Source of the DNA: Filosporella fistucella
Lineage: Eukaryota > Ascomycota > Leotiomycetes > Helotiales
Length of the DNA: 64,000 nucleotides
NCBI GenBank assembly: GCA_030077755.1
Contig: JAQJZZ010000007.1
Location: 930,001 to 994,000, forward strand
Direction: 5' to 3'
The translations under genes and the position numbers were made by a program. Of the stretch, positions 1-12,861 are shown piece by piece. Numbering within the stretch: position 1 is the first letter of the stretch; every line of letters starts with the position of its first letter. The notes under the pieces are model-generated. The model worked only from the letters and a program-made list of their open reading frames with translations, was not told the origin of the DNA and did not search any database.

Positions 1-2261
1 ATGCCACTTGTGCTGCTGCCGCTGGAGTTCTCGTTGAACAAGGAGAGATCCCAGTCTTTGGAGAGGATGGAACTGAATACAAAGAATGGGGTATTGAATT
101 TGCTTGTCGATTCCATCGACCTAAGCGAGATAAAAAATTGGACAGCGATAACCTAGACGATGAGAAGCGAATTTTGCTCGCCGCCTTAGAGTTAGCGCCA
201 GGTCACGTTTGTCAGGCACAGTTCTACCGAGGTGATATCTTTGCTGGAGTAGTGGTTGAGAACAGGAAGGATGAGCAGATGATAATTATTGATATTCTTC
301 CCAGGGGGTAAGTCTTCTAAGCAGATATCTCTTCTCGTGTACTGACGTTTTCTCATAGTGAACGATTTGAGGTTGAGTATAAATGGCTTCTTATCCCAGA
401 TCCATCAGAATATCACTTGCCAAAACCATCGGCAAAAGCTATTCCTATGCCAAAGTCTTTCAAAGATAAGGAGTCACTTAATACCAGCAAGCGACAAGCA
501 GACGACATACCTCGAGCAGAGGATCCCTTTGTACAAGGTTGTACATGGGCTGAATTTAAGTGTGAGGCGATACCCTGCAACTCATTCCAAGTCAAAATCG
601 ATCTCAGTAAGGAAAACCAAGTCTGGTATTACCTCGGCAAAAATTCCACAGAAGCAAGAGCACAATTCACAGAGGACCTTGCCAATCCAAGACACAATCC
701 AAAGGGTCTGTTCCTCGAGACACTACCGAAGGCTGTACCGGCTCCTCCTCGGCAGTCTTACGCCGCTTCATATCCTGCCAGCCTTAGTCAGAATGCCTTG
801 AACGCCGCAAGAGCTGCCACAAAGGCTCCACAACCACAAGCTACTGTCACACCGAATAGACCAGAGAAACCTTACGTGTACAAGCCGCGTGATAACAACG
901 CTCCGTATAGCATTGATCCACAGGCATATCGCTCTCAGCAATCGTTCCTCCAACGTTCGACTCCAGTCTATTCGTTTGGAACAGATCCACGTTACCGGTC
1001 AGAGACTCCTTCGGCTGCATACAAGATCTCAACCCCTACCAGCACCGTGGTTCCACCATCTACTGGTCATGCACCAACATATCAAACTGTGCCGAAGACT
1101 GTGACCCCCTCACCTCAATCCTATGCTCCTCCGAAGCCAGCACATACATCAGCACAGTCTAAACCAGCTGAACCTTCTAATAATAAATCAGCCAATCCCC
1201 GACCGAAAGTGTCTACTCCAAAGGTTGCTTATACCGGACCAAATCCGTTTGCCAAATATACATATTTGCAAAAGGAACACAATCGCTCGCCTTGGGATTA
1301 CAAGAGTCCCTACAGACCTGGTGGAGGCTTCATGAATGGTTACCAAGGTGATATCACCAAGGCTGCTCTTCATATGTATTCTCGAGAACGTTCCGTCCGA
1401 CCAAATGAGGCTAGTTCCCCAGCTGCTTCTGCAGTGCCAACGCCACCGAGCACGTACAAAGCGGATGCTTACAAGGCCCCATCCCCAGCATCGTCCTCAG
1501 TCCCGAAACCAGAGCCCTCAGCATCACCTCGCACTCAATGGGAGCAGAAAGATAGGTCCGCTTTGCATCCTGCTATTCGACCTGAATATAGCACGATGTT
1601 CCACAACAAGTACCAGCCTCAGCCAAGCCCTCAATATCGTGGCCTTATGCAACCTCCAGCAATGTACGACAGAGCGGCGGCTCCATTGCCGCCTGGACAG
1701 CAAACACCTCTCTATCAATCGCCACAGACGTCCACTAATCACCAAGGCCCTGCACTACAACCGAGTCACCCGTCAACACAAAATATGGCTCCTCCAACCC
1801 CACAGTATTCACCTTCGCCTGCATATCACTATCAACAAAGTGCTCAGGCTTCACCACATCCCCAACAATCTCCCAATCCACAGGCAACATATTCATCTCC
1901 GAGTATGACGCAACCTTCACCTTATCACTCTTCTCAGGCATATCAACCTCCCCCAGCCCAATATCAGGAGAACAACGGCCTTTATCCTCACCAGCAATAC
2001 TTCCAAAAGTCTGCAATTCAGCCGCCAGTTCAACCACAAACCCAGTTCCCCGGTTATCCACAAGGCATGCAGTCAGCTGCTCAGACCTACCATTCGCATG
2101 GACAACCGCAATCTCACCAGCTACATGCAATGCAGCAACCAGGCGTTCAGTTCTCTCAAGCTAGATCTTTTCCTGATGTCCCAGCAGACTCCACTTCTCT
2201 GGTAGAGTCGATGTTGGCGAATCTTAGAAAGGCAGCACGAACTACGGCCCCAGCTTCTTAA
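1..2261 (+). CDS. Pro/Gln/Ser-rich hypothetical protein, 5' end outside the window
   Basis: I do not recognise the family. The reading frame is open from base 3. Exon 1 runs to 307, a 51-base intron (GTAAGT...TAG) covers 308-358, and exon 2 runs 359-2261, giving about 735 visible residues. The first 200 or so residues look folded and mix acidic and hydrophobic segments (for example GHVCQAQFYRGDIFAGVVV and EVEYKWLLIPDP across the splice). The rest is low-complexity and rich in Pro, Gln, Ser, Tyr and Ala, with many PQ/SPQ tracts, as in disordered regions of transcription or RNA-binding cofactors. A short helical stretch, SLVESMLANLRKAAR, closes the protein. The start codon is not in the window. 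Other open frames over the repeat-rich part are composition shadows. A nuclear role is only a guess. Confidence 0.7.
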
Positions 2262-4157
2262 ACTCGTGGCAAGAGCTTCTTGCTAGATGTCGACGAAGAC
2301 ATGAGGACATGATTTTGATGGCGGGCAGGTTTATGGGGATTGGTCATGGACGCCGCTTGTAACGGTACAGTATCGACGTTTTTGCTGCGCATCAGCATCA
2401 CAATTCACTTCTTTTTCCTTTTTAAACAGAATCCCAATGACTTTACGCGGCGTTATGGAACTATGGTGGCATACATGGAGGGGTGGTCCTTTGATTTTTC
2501 GCGTCTATTTTCAGGTGCCTTAATTGCACTTCTACTACGCACTTGCCACGACGGAGAATGGTTCATAAACAATGCGTTTTGTGCATACGCGTTTTTCTAC
2601 TCAGATAAGAAGACTCGTCCCTTATCCTTCGCTTATTGGAGTCTGTGGTATTTGGTGTACTGGCTTTCACAGACCGGTGCAATGGATTTGGGGTGTGAAT
2701 ACGGGGCGAATAAAAGGGGTTCATACTAGGCGTTTTTGTACATTAGGAGAAATCCAGAGCCTGCAGATTCATAAATCTTAACTTTTACCAAGTAGTAACC
2801 CCTCGTGACTATTATTCCCGCAACCTAATTCTCAGCCACCCCAAGCCCGGAACAGTACATGCAAGAACCTGACTCGTAATCCCTCGTCACCAAGCTATAT
2901 CCATCTACCGCCCTGCATCTTACCGTTAGGATGGTCACTAAGTACCTAATGCATATACTAGTACCTAACTTCACCTTCAGGGTCCTCAATCTGTCCTTTC
3001 GCTTTCCTAAACGGTCTCAAACTGTCGTTTCCTATAGGAATGAATGACTGACTCGTATAAGCTGAGACATTTCTGTAGCGGGCTTATTCCGCATCGGCTG
3101 TGTGCCGAGGCTGGCTTAGCTTTACCCCGCCATTTTTTGCTTGACCCCGCTGTACTCGAGTACCTAGTTAGGGAGTTGTCTCTGGGGATAGATACCTAGA
3201 GTTTTGGGATAGTTTGAAGAGCGATTGCTGTTTTTAGAGCTGTGATCAATGTTGTTAGGATGTATAATATATGAATATAGAAACTTTGAGCTGGTTGGAA
3301 TAATATAATAGATTAAGGTGAAGAGAGAGGAGAAATGCTGAGCCGAAATTTTACCAGGAGTCGTAGGTAGATAGCCAAGCTTGAGGCTGTGTGATGCATG
3401 CGATGCAAGTGGTGCCTGTGCAGAGATCTCGATCTCATAGCCGTGAGTACGACAGAGACCTAGAGGTTCCTTTACATATCAACGAATGAATTACAGATTC
3501 GTGTTCCCTTGTCCCTCACATCAGCGGGGCCACGCTCCGCTCAATATCTACTCGGTGTTATAGCTACTGAAAAGAGACAATGAATTTTATGATTTTCTCT
3601 TCATGTATGCATGACATGGTTTATTTGTACCTACATCGAGTGACGGGGCCGAGGATAAAGATATGAGGCTCATGTAGGAAGCTGACTGTATCTGTACCTA
3701 CCTGAGTTCCCTGTACTAAATGCTTAAACCTCCTCCCTGCGTCTCTTGCAAACGCAATCTAAAATTGGAGCTTACACCCCATTATCCGAGTCCAAGTCTG
3801 TAAAGCACTCTACGTTTGGAATTTATCTTTCACATTTTCTTATGTTGTTTGAATGCTAGGTAGTAACCAGTTGTGTAGACGTGTTAGGAGAAGATGTAGG
3901 TTTGATGTGCGGGGATAGCGCCGTCAACGAGACAGCGAATGGGCTACGCTATAATACCTGGTAATATGCAGCGCCGGGAACAAGGAATGAGGGGTACATT
4001 TGCATTTCCGTTCCGCATGGAGACATTGCTGGTGAGGGGGATTTAAATATTGAGATGCCCTTCTACTCCCTTAGCAACGAGCTTTTGTAGCTGTTCTGTT
4101 ACAGAAGAATCTTAAATTTTATATATTGGTTTGATCTTTGAAAGCAGAGATATTAAA
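2262..4157. other. Intergenic, 3' region of the Pro/Gln-rich gene and promoter of the GMC gene
   Basis: No convincing gene. A 129-codon hydrophobic open frame (2340-2729) sits immediately behind the upstream stop and has no recognisable domain, so it is most likely 3' UTR. From about 3000 the DNA is rich in short tracts such as TACCTACC and CTCGAGTACC. An AT-rich TTTAAATATT lies at about 4041, roughly 115 bases before the GMC start codon, and could be a core promoter element. Confidence 0.5.
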
Positions 4158-6173
4158 ATGGCATATAACGAGTCAATGGGTGATGTCGACATCATTTTCG
4201 CAGGTGGTGGAACGGCTGCTTGTGTAGCTGCCGGACGACTTGCGAAAGCGAATCCAGATCTGAAGATCCTGCTTGTTGAAGGAGGGAGAAACAATTTCGA
4301 GGATCCGACGGTTACGAATCCGGCTGTGTATTTGAGCCATCTTGCTCCTGATAGTAAGACCGCTTTGGTAAGTCTCCTTTTACAGAGTTAGAATTAGGAT
4401 GAAATATTGACGAGAAATAGTTTTATAAATCAAAAGCGTCGAAACATCTCAACGGACGGGAGGCTATTGTGCCTATGGGTGGTATTCTAGGCGGTGGATC
4501 TTCAATCAATTTTATGATGTATACTCGTGCACAAGGAGCGGATTTCGGTAGGTTTCTTGGTTCTGGTTTGAGTGAAGTGGATGCTGATACTATGAATAGA
4601 TAGCTGGAATACACCAGGCTGGTCCGCGAAAGAGATGTTGGAAATGTGCAACAAACTCGAGACATACCATCCCAAAGGCTCCAAGATCGATCCCAGCAAG
4701 CACGGCCACTCTGGTCCTATCAATATCTCTGATGGTGGATTCAGAGGCAAGAGCGAGAACCAGTTCGCTGAGACAGTCGAGAAGATGGGGTATAGAATGA
4801 TTGAGGATCTGCAAGATTTCGAAGATGTGGGAGGTTTCTCTGTGAGTTGTGTTCTTCTTTATATTGGAAAATTACTCATAAAGGGAATAGAAATGGCAAC
4901 GCTACGTTTCACCAGATGGCAAGAGACAAGATGCCGCTCATCGATATGTCCACCCCCTTCTCCAAGACGGGAAACACCCTAACCTACACATCCTCCTCGA
5001 ATCAAAAGTCATCCGCGTCCTCTTCGATGAATCCTCTCCACCCCGCGCAATCGGCATCGAGTACAAGCCAAACGAAGACCATCAACCAAACGTCGCCCTC
5101 TCAAAACCCGTTCACAAAGTGATCAAAGCGAAGAAACTCGTCGTCGTCACAGCCGGAGCGCTAGGCACACCACAAGTTCTCGAGCGCTCCGGTGTAGGGA
5201 ACCCAGAGATATTGAAGAAACTTGATATCCCGGTCGTGGCTGATGTACCGGGTGTAGGTGAGAATTATCAGGATCATCATTTGCTTCTGTATCCGTACCG
5301 TTCTTCGCTTGATGAGGCGGAGACGCTGGATGGTATTTTAAGCGGGAGGAAGGATTTCGTTAAGGCGCTTGGGGAGAAAGATCCGATGCTTGGGTGGAAT
5401 GGAATTGGTACGTTCCCTCTCTTCATATCTCGAGAATTCTGACTAATTACCCAGATATCTGCGCCAAACTCCGACCCACAGACAAAGAAATTGCTGCCCT
5501 GGGCCCAGAGTTCCAAGCAGACTGGGATCGTGATTTCAAGCCTTTCCCTACCCGTCCAGTCATGCTCTGTGGTGTCGTAAACGCCTTCCTAGCAGATCCT
5601 TCTCTCGTCGAGCCAGGCCAATATATCACCATGGGAACATACACCGCTTACCCCTATTCCCGAGGCTCCATCCACATCACCTCCAAAGAAAACGTCCTCG
5701 ATGGCTATGATTTTGACACCGGTTTCCTGAATCACCCCTCTGATATCAAGAAGCAACTCTGGGGCTACAAGATGTCGCGCGAGATCGCTCGTAGATTACC
5801 TTACTACAAGGGAGAGTTAGAGCTCGGACATCCTAAGTTCCCGGAAGGAAGTAAAGCTGCGTTGAGTACGGAACGAGAGAGTGGAGAGGTGAAGGATATT
5901 GAGTATAGTAAGGAAGATGATGCTGCGATTGAGGACTGGATTAGAGGGAATCTGAACACGACTTGGCATTCGCTAGGCACGTGTGCGATGAAGGAGAGGA
6001 GTAAGGGGGGTGTGGTGGATGGAAGCTTGAATGTGTATGGGACAAAGGGGTTGAAAGTTGCGGATTTGAGTATGGTGCCTGAGAATGTGGGTGCTAATAC
6101 TAATAATACTGCTTTGGCGGTTGGTGAGAAGGCGGCTGTTATTATTGGGAAGGAGTTGGGTATCGAGGTTTAA
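4158..6173 (+). CDS. GMC oxidoreductase, alcohol oxidase-like
   Basis: FAD-dependent glucose-methanol-choline family enzyme closest in layout to fungal alcohol oxidase (short-chain alcohol + O2 to aldehyde + H2O2). Exons 4158-4367, 4421-4547, 4600-4841, 4891-5407 and 5455-6173 join in frame to 604 residues. Visible motifs: ADP-binding DIIFAGGGTAACVAAGRL (about 11-28), GGGSSINFMMY (about 94), alcohol-oxidase-like GADFDSWNTPGWSAKEML (about 110), VVTAGALGTPQVLERSG (GMC signature 2), catalytic WHSLGTCAM (His about 537) and the NTNNTA segment (about 580). Yeast alcohol oxidases have about 663 residues and end in a peroxisomal tail. This protein stops soon after the conserved GEKAAVIIG helix, ending GIEV, with no PTS1. 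So it may be cytosolic, or an aryl/other alcohol GMC enzyme. It converges on the gene ending at 6282. Confidence 0.88.
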
Positions 6174-6281
6174 TTCTTTCGGAATTGAAGCTCTGAGGGG
6201 GTGGAATCAGTGATTTGTGTGTAGTAGCTCGGAGTCTGGAGATCAAATATACTCGTTATGCTTTTATTCCTGGTTCGGGAA

Positions 6282-7601
6282 CTAGTGGATTTGTGAAAAT
6301 GCCAACAAACTGGGCGGCACAAATATTTGGAAAGCCCGGCCCACCCTGTCTAGGAAGCCTGCCCCATGTTTGGCAGGCTCTTCTCCACTAGTTGCACTTT
6401 CAACTTCGCGTGATATATGCAAGCCTTCAGGATTTTTAACATACTCCCTGTTTCCAGCAGAAGCCGAATCAAAATGTCCCACTTCTTCGGTTGCCTTTTC
6501 CGCCTCCATAAATGCCGTTTCCCATTGGTCATCAGCCAACAAGCTTGGCGAGTGTTTCGCTCCCGCTGTGATAAGGATCCCATCTTGATCAGACGGTAGA
6601 ATTGATTCTTCCAAAGATCCAACGAAGGATGCCTGCGAGGGCAGAAGCTGGCGTTGTAATGAGATCGCAAGACCTGCTCCAACGAAGCTTGCTAATCCTC
6701 CACCAATCTCCCGAAAAACGCTTATTGCTTGTCCGGCTCGCGGAGTTTCGACGCCAATTGTACTCTTTGTGCCTCTTGCAAGTTCAATCAACAGGCTGAG
6801 TTGCAATTTGTTGATTTGTCTGAGACTGTGCATTGATTCTCTGAAATCTTTCCTCAGTGTTTTCCTCGCCATTTGAGCCGACGAGCCTTGAGAAAGCGCG
6901 GCGCCCTGTAGAGCTTCGATTTTGAAAATTCTGCGTCGAAGATGCGTCATCTCTGAGCGGATGTCCTTTTGAATCATCTTTTGAGTGGTTCCTCCTTGCG
7001 TCCGGAGTTCTGCGAGATCCGACTGAAAGCATTCGATGCTTGTTTGCAAAGTAGGTAGAAATTTTGATAAAATCTCAAACATGCTCTTGAGGTTCTTATC
7101 GGAGGTAGTCGTAGTCTTTAACACATCAAGAATTGAGGTTCTGATCACATCAGACCGGCAGCGATTCGCAATTTCTGCAACTTACAAAGATTGAAAACTG
7201 ATGAATCCATCCATTATCTGTTGCGCTTGGGTCACATCAACCCGCAACTCATCCACATCGGCACTCAACCCAAACTGTATCTGCCTCACTACCTTCCTTG
7301 CTTTTGATCTCGAAGAATCCGCACCCAAGGAGAGATCATATTTCTTGATCTTCTTCTGAAACTTCTCGATCGCGACCTTCAGATTCATCGCCTGTTCGCA
7401 AATCCCCTCATCCCATTTGAGATCTGGATTCTCTTCCAAGAGGACCTGTACACCATCCAGAGTTTTCGAAATGCTTTTTAGAAATTTGACAGTATCCTGG
7501 TACTCTGCTGCAGCTCCGTCAGAGTCTTTGAGCGCCTTGCCGACTTTGATGAGAATCGCTATAGCCGATGCAATGTCACCCGCAGACCAGCCGAATGACA
7601 T
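6282..7601 (-). CDS. Fungal STAND N-terminal-domain-like protein
   Basis: Exon 1 is 7601-7186, a 45-base intron lies at 7185-7141 (GTAAGT...CAG), and exon 2 is 7140-6282, giving 424 residues. The N-terminus MSFGWSAGDIASAIAILIKV with the following helical region (to about 150) resembles the helical domain found at the start of many fungal STAND/NACHT proteins (Pfam fungal N-terminal domain of STAND, formerly PigL_N). These domains are linked to heterokaryon incompatibility and signalling. No P-loop, NACHT, ankyrin or WD repeat follows. The rest is helical, Ser/Glu-rich and charged, with a possible coiled coil at about 150-260 and a short hydrophobic stretch near GGGLASFVGAGLAISL. The start at 7601 was chosen because it gives the family-typical MSFG opening. 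Domain assignment is by pattern only. Confidence 0.65.
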
Positions 7602-8683
7602 GATGCGAACTGATGATATCCTTAGATGGAAACGATTGTAATGAAACTTGAACGTCCGCGATATATGATAGATGTAGCACGAAGGACGAAGGTTATTTCT
7701 AGGAAAGCAGAAGAAATTATGAGGAATGAAGTAGAAGTCAATCGTCACCTCATCTGCGTGCTTCAAAAAGCCATCGCTTCAGCATTCAGCGGTTCTGCCT
7801 TGCTCAGCCTCGCAGATCGGGCGATTGTGGCATCAGATTGGAAATGGGAAGATTGTATGTCTTAGAAGTATAGAAAGACCATACTGATGACTGTGACAAA
7901 GTTCTCGCGCAGATACACTACCCGAGTGCTCCGATTTCCAAAACTTTTTGACGAAGGTTTGCTGAATTTCACTCAATGCCACGATGGCTCGTTACATACT
8001 GTTGTCGTGAAGCGAAATGGGAACATATGTGCTGTTGTAAGATACCAAGTACCATCTTGTGTCTGGAGAATTTTAAAACTGTTGTGATGGATTTGAAATG
8101 TTTGGTGCAGGAGGTAAGTGCCAGAAAGGTGATTATTGATGCTTATTTCAGAGATTCCCTCGGATCTTCCATTCTCGTGTAGATGCACATGACTACCAAC
8201 AATTCAAACCACGCCAACTGCCCTTGATCTGTAGGTAGGAATACATTGATTGTTTAAATTTCTAATACAATATCCAAATCTGACAATTTAGAACATATAT
8301 TTGAATTATAATATCAACTCAATATCAAAGCAAAGATTTCTGTCACTTGAGAGCGATACCCTCTCACCAACCTGCAAGCTTCAACTTCTTCAGAGTGTAA
8401 TGATTAGAGATGCAAAAAGCTGTCAAAAGCCTATAATTCCAAATAAGTTTCATATCAGATAGAAGGAGTAGTGTGGAGCTATTGATCACCCCTGGTGTGA
8501 TAAATGCATTTTCATGTGCTCAGACAAAGTCCAGTGTTCGGAAATCAGCAAGTGTACCGATAGCAGTGGCCACAAGCAGAAGGCTTCTAGCAGAACAAAT
8601 AGGAAAATTGGGAGTTTGTGATTTCTATGCATCGAGCGATATGTGCAGGTACAACGTAATCTCTTCCCATGTACAATTAGTAT
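7602..8683. other. Intergenic, no gene seen
   Basis: Upstream region of the STAND-N-like gene and downstream region of the MFS gene. Short open frames only, none with a recognisable domain. AT-rich around 8230-8330. Confidence 0.5.
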
Positions 8684-10690
8684 TCACACAACCTCACCTC
8701 CCCCTCCTTCAACACTCTCACTCTTATGCTTCTCAGCCCCTGCACTCTCCACTTTCTCTACCCCCTTCCTCCCAACCCTCCACCTCCTCAAAACCCCCAT
8801 CAAATACGCCTTCTCAGCGACATTATCCCCAAAATCCTGTCTTCCATCTTCATTCACCTGTCTCATCCTCGTAATCTTCACATTGCCCAAGCACGTCGCC
8901 GCAAGCACACACATCCACATAAACGGTAAGATAGCGATGAAAGCCCATACAATCCCTTTCTTCGCGCTATCTTGGATATCGTCTCTCACAGCTTGCGGAA
9001 GCGAGGTCAGAGAGGAAGTATACGAAGACATGGAAGAAGGAGAAAGCCCAGCTTTATTATTGAATACTGTGCCCATGATAGTCATACTCATCGTTCCCCC
9101 AAACGGGACAGCGAAGCTAGCTAATGCGACGACGGATGCGATATCATTTGGGAAAAAGCCTATTCCATGTAAACTGCCTGGCATGAACCGTAAACCTGTT
9201 CCTGCGCCGGTGAGAGCCATCATGCCGTATATGGTAGGAATATGACCGTGATGCAGAGACCAGGCTAGAATTGTGATGCCTAGGGCTTCGATGAATGAGC
9301 CGAGAAGGAGAGGAGAGAAGGTCTGACGAGGCCAGAAGTTGCAGAGGATCATGGCTAGGTAGACCCCTGCGCCTATGCCGGGCGTGTAGAAGAGGAGTTG
9401 GATGCCGGCTTTGGAAGGGGAGTAGAATTTGACGAAGGTGAAGTAGATATCTACGTAGTAGAGGACTGCGTTCATTGCTAGAGATGTTAGTGCATTTCCA
9501 TCTGGTTTAGGAGGAGGGATTACCCATGCCAGTTGCGAAATTTATGTAGAATAGCAGACCCATGTTTCGTTGGGAGAGCAGAGCCCATGGTATGGTGGGT
9601 TTTTGGAATGGTAATCTGCGGGAGAGGTAATGACCGGGTGACATGAGGTATTGCCAGCCTACAAAGCAGCAGGTAATGATGGCTCCCAGGATAAGAGGAG
9701 CCACGACTCGAGCCTCATTCCAAGAATATCTGCCTCCTCCCCAAGTCAATGCTAAGATTACCAATCCCATTCCAAACAAAAAGAGAACCTGACCTCCAAA
9801 ATCGATGGTCGACATCCTAGCTTTGAGTTTGGCGACTCGGTGACCTTGCTGTCCTTCTGGGATTAGAAGTCCTGGTATTGGTTTTGGGCCGACAAGTTGA
9901 GGACGAAGAAGAAAGAAAATTAATAATGCTCCTACAACTGCAACCGGTAAGTTGATTCCGAAACACCATCTCCATGATGTATTCGTTAGATAACCACCAA
10001 TAACTGGTCCAATGGCATAAGAGACACCAGCAAACATGGCAAAAAAGCTATTGTTTTTGGCATTTTCTTTTAATGACACCTTATCAGATATAATCGTCTT
10101 CGTGCTTACAGTAATACCTGCAACTGACATGCCTTGAATAGCACGACCTAAAATGAGCATTGGGAAAGCTGATGTTGGTGCTGCTGTACATAAAGCACTA
10201 CCGATCATCATCAAGAGCATGACTGCCATCAAGGTTGCCATTCTGCCAAAAATATCTGACATTTGTGCCCAGAATGGGATGAAGGTTGCTGAGCAGAGAT
10301 TGAATGATGAGATAATCCAGTTCATTTGGGATATCTCGTCTATTGAATCAGTGTACATCCTTGGAAAGAGATAACCAGCTTACGAAAATCTAGTGCAATC
10401 CATGGTAATGCGCTTGCAATGATGGTGACGTCCAAAGCAGATAAAGCAAATGGGAAAAATAGCCCAATGGTCAATATGATCCTGTATTTCCTTGCCGCGA
10501 GTTGTTCTTGTCGACATACTGTACATCGTCCTTTGGCATCCAGTTCAGGGGGATTAGATGTAACCACGTGATCGTTACTATCCTTTACCTCAGTCGAGTC
10601 CCCCTGAGACTCGACTGGAGAACTTTGAAGCCCTTGGTGCGAACAAGTCGGGGCTTTCCTCTCACGATTGCGACTGCAAATAGCCCCCAT
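8684..10690 (-). CDS. MFS drug/H+ antiporter-type transporter (DHA2-like)
   Basis: Plasma-membrane exporter of the major facilitator superfamily. Exons 10690-10384, 10339-9525/9524 and 9477-8684 are separated by introns of about 44 and 46 bases and give 638 residues. A cytosolic Cys/Ser-rich N-terminus (about 70 residues, with a CTVCRQEQ segment) precedes the first membrane span, which carries FALSALDVTIIASALPWIAL, the family D1 motif. Later landmarks are WIISSFNLCSATFIPFWAQM, SDIFGRM (loop 2-3 motif), LGRAIQGMSVAGI, GPVIGGYLTNTSWRWCFGIN (antiporter motif C/D2) and a C-terminal half with further spans. The tail (about 60 residues) is charged. Length and the D1/GPxxGG motifs favour the 14-span DHA2 group. 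The substrate cannot be read. No biosynthetic enzyme is adjacent, so a role in general drug or toxin resistance is a guess. Confidence 0.88.
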
Positions 10691-12861
10691 GATGAGATCA
10701 GGTTTGATGGTCGAGTGGAACAGAAAGTCGGGTGATGTTTTCCTGTGCCTCGCTTGAAATGAACCCAAGGTTGAAATATGGCATGGGTCCTGAAGAATGA
10801 AATCGTACGATGCTTTCAGGTGAGTGAAAATTGACAAACAGAGTGGCGACAAGACAACAAGATAAGAAATAGGAAGCTTGAAATATTTGCAGTACTGTAC
10901 CGACTTGGACTCGGAATCGGGTCGATTTTTTTCTGAAATGAGCAGATTGTCCCGAATGGGTAATATGATGAAGGCGCATTCCGACCAAAGTCATTGGACG
11001 AGAGACGGTTGGACGTTCCGCGTACAGAACGTATTCAGATGAGGGCAAGGGTAAGGACAGTCCACGAAAATCAGATGAATGATAATGCTTGAGAGCATTG
11101 CTTATATAGATACCTTCTAGCAGTTGAAGCCGATGGGGGTATAAACAATGCCCTCGATAAGAGTTGAAATGTTGCAATGAGGGTACAAGTAGATTATCTA
11201 TTGACACTATCAGGGAAGAAACCAAAATCTCAGGTGTGAGGTGAGACAAATTACCTCGCTTAAGACATCAAGGCATTGTGAACGTGATCGTGAGGTGGAC
11301 GTGGACGCCCGCTTCCCCAGACCCACGTGATGCCCAGCTTCTCCTCCGTTACCCCGGATCCGAATTGTCTGGAACCGCAGAAAATGCAATTGGCAGCGGC
11401 AACAAACGGCCGTTGAGGTCATCAACCACCAACCGACTTCGAGCCTGGAAGAGTCTTGCTCTCTCTTCTCGTGACCAACAACCGTACAGACGAGGCAATT
11501 GACAATTCCTCACTCAGCGCTCACTCTTATATAACAATCTAGCGCGCAAAGTAGATTGATTTATATTGTGTCTCTATACCATCTATCTCGCCTGTCTATA
11601 TAGCTGTTGCTTTACCTACCTTGCCTAGTCCTACGATTCATCCTCTGTTCCGGCAGTTGCTTTCAAACTCACAGGATCTATCTCTTTTCCCCACAGATCA
11701 GTTTCAATCCCAGCTCGCACTCCGTATCCCAGGTTCTCCAGTTTCACTCGGCCCACATCATCATCATCAACAACATCATCCCATCGGTCACCTTACAGTA
11801 GCTCTATTTCAACACCTTGGGTCAGCCTCTGCAACTGCAACTGCAACTGGCAACATCCTGACTGATATCCCTCAATTATCGCCTCTCTCCACATTTACCA
11901 TCTTCCTACCTCCACATCTCCACCACCTCTCCACAACCACGTTCTCCTCATCCTCCTATCGTTCTACTTCCTTCAATCCGTCGTATACTCCACATTTCTG
12001 CACCCATCGCAGTAAGTGAGACGTCGTCAATATTCAGTCGCAGTCGCTTCCACTCAGCTTGATTTTCCACTCCCGGCAAAACGCATCTACCCAACCAAGT
12101 CACTCTCGGACAAGAGGAAGCGGCTTCCCTTTCCACTTTCGGGAGAAATCAAGCTTTGGCATAGTAAAGTCACCCTCAGATTTTAAGGATTAGCCCTTTC
12201 ACATGTGTTAAACATTGTCGTGCTCGGCTCGACTTCTCTGCTGCATCGATCGAGGATTGGAGGATCCATCATCCTGACCCAAAGCACCAACACCACGGCT
12301 CAACCTCCTTGCATCAACCTAAAGTCTATATACCAGATATACCATTCTAACCGGAATATTTTATTGTTATCCGGACTATCTCGGTGCGAGTTGAGAGCGT
12401 GTTCATATTAGGCACAATAACAAGGTACGCATAACATCTCTTCTCCCTGGTAACACAGTCATGATTCCAAGCATCATGGGCATGATCCCATCGAAATCGG
12501 TGCTGCGGACAACGAACATCCAACCTTAGCTCGGCATCATCTTCCCAGCTAGCGCGCGGGTGTGGTGTACAGAGACATGGGCCATCTGGCCGATGTGAGA
12601 GTTCAGTCTATGTATGAGCTTCTGCAGTAAATATCATGCGGGGCAACCCCCACCGTGGTCCCCTTCAGTACTTGGTACCCAGATATAACCAAGGTCCGGC
12701 TGCTGTACCAAAGAGCTTCTTTCTTCTCTTTGTATCCTCTCCTCCTTGAGAGACTTGAAACATACCTAGTGGGATGCCGTCCTACTGTCTTCAAGACTGC
12801 CATTACTTCTACCGCACAGCTCTGCGCGGTTTGAATATTAGCACCTCCATTTGTACCATCC
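10691..12861. promoter_or_regulatory. 2.2 kb divergent region between MFS and carnitine acetyltransferase genes
   Basis: No coding sequence supported. A TATATAA sits at about 11528. It is followed by a C/T-rich stretch (about 11560-12000, including CATCATCATCATCAACAACATCATC-like simple sequence) and several upstream ATGs. This is the look of a long 5' leader for the gene at 12862. The 132- and 107-codon open frames inside it have biased composition and no domain. Confidence 0.4.

Noticed and set aside
1336..1908. 190-codon open frame overlapping the Pro/Gln-rich gene
   Set aside because: It is an alternative frame of low-complexity coding sequence (His/Arg/Leu-rich), a composition shadow.
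2340..2729. 129-codon hydrophobic open frame
   Set aside because: Lies directly in the 3' flank of the upstream gene, has no start context or domain, and mixes aromatic codons in a way common in AT-rich UTR.
4158..6173. GMC gene broken into several frames, possibly a pseudogene
   Set aside because: Four short introns with good donors and acceptors restore one 604-residue protein with all catalytic motifs.
8643..9245. 200-codon plus-strand open frame
   Set aside because: Antisense to the last exon of the MFS transporter, whose spans and motifs are clear on the minus strand.
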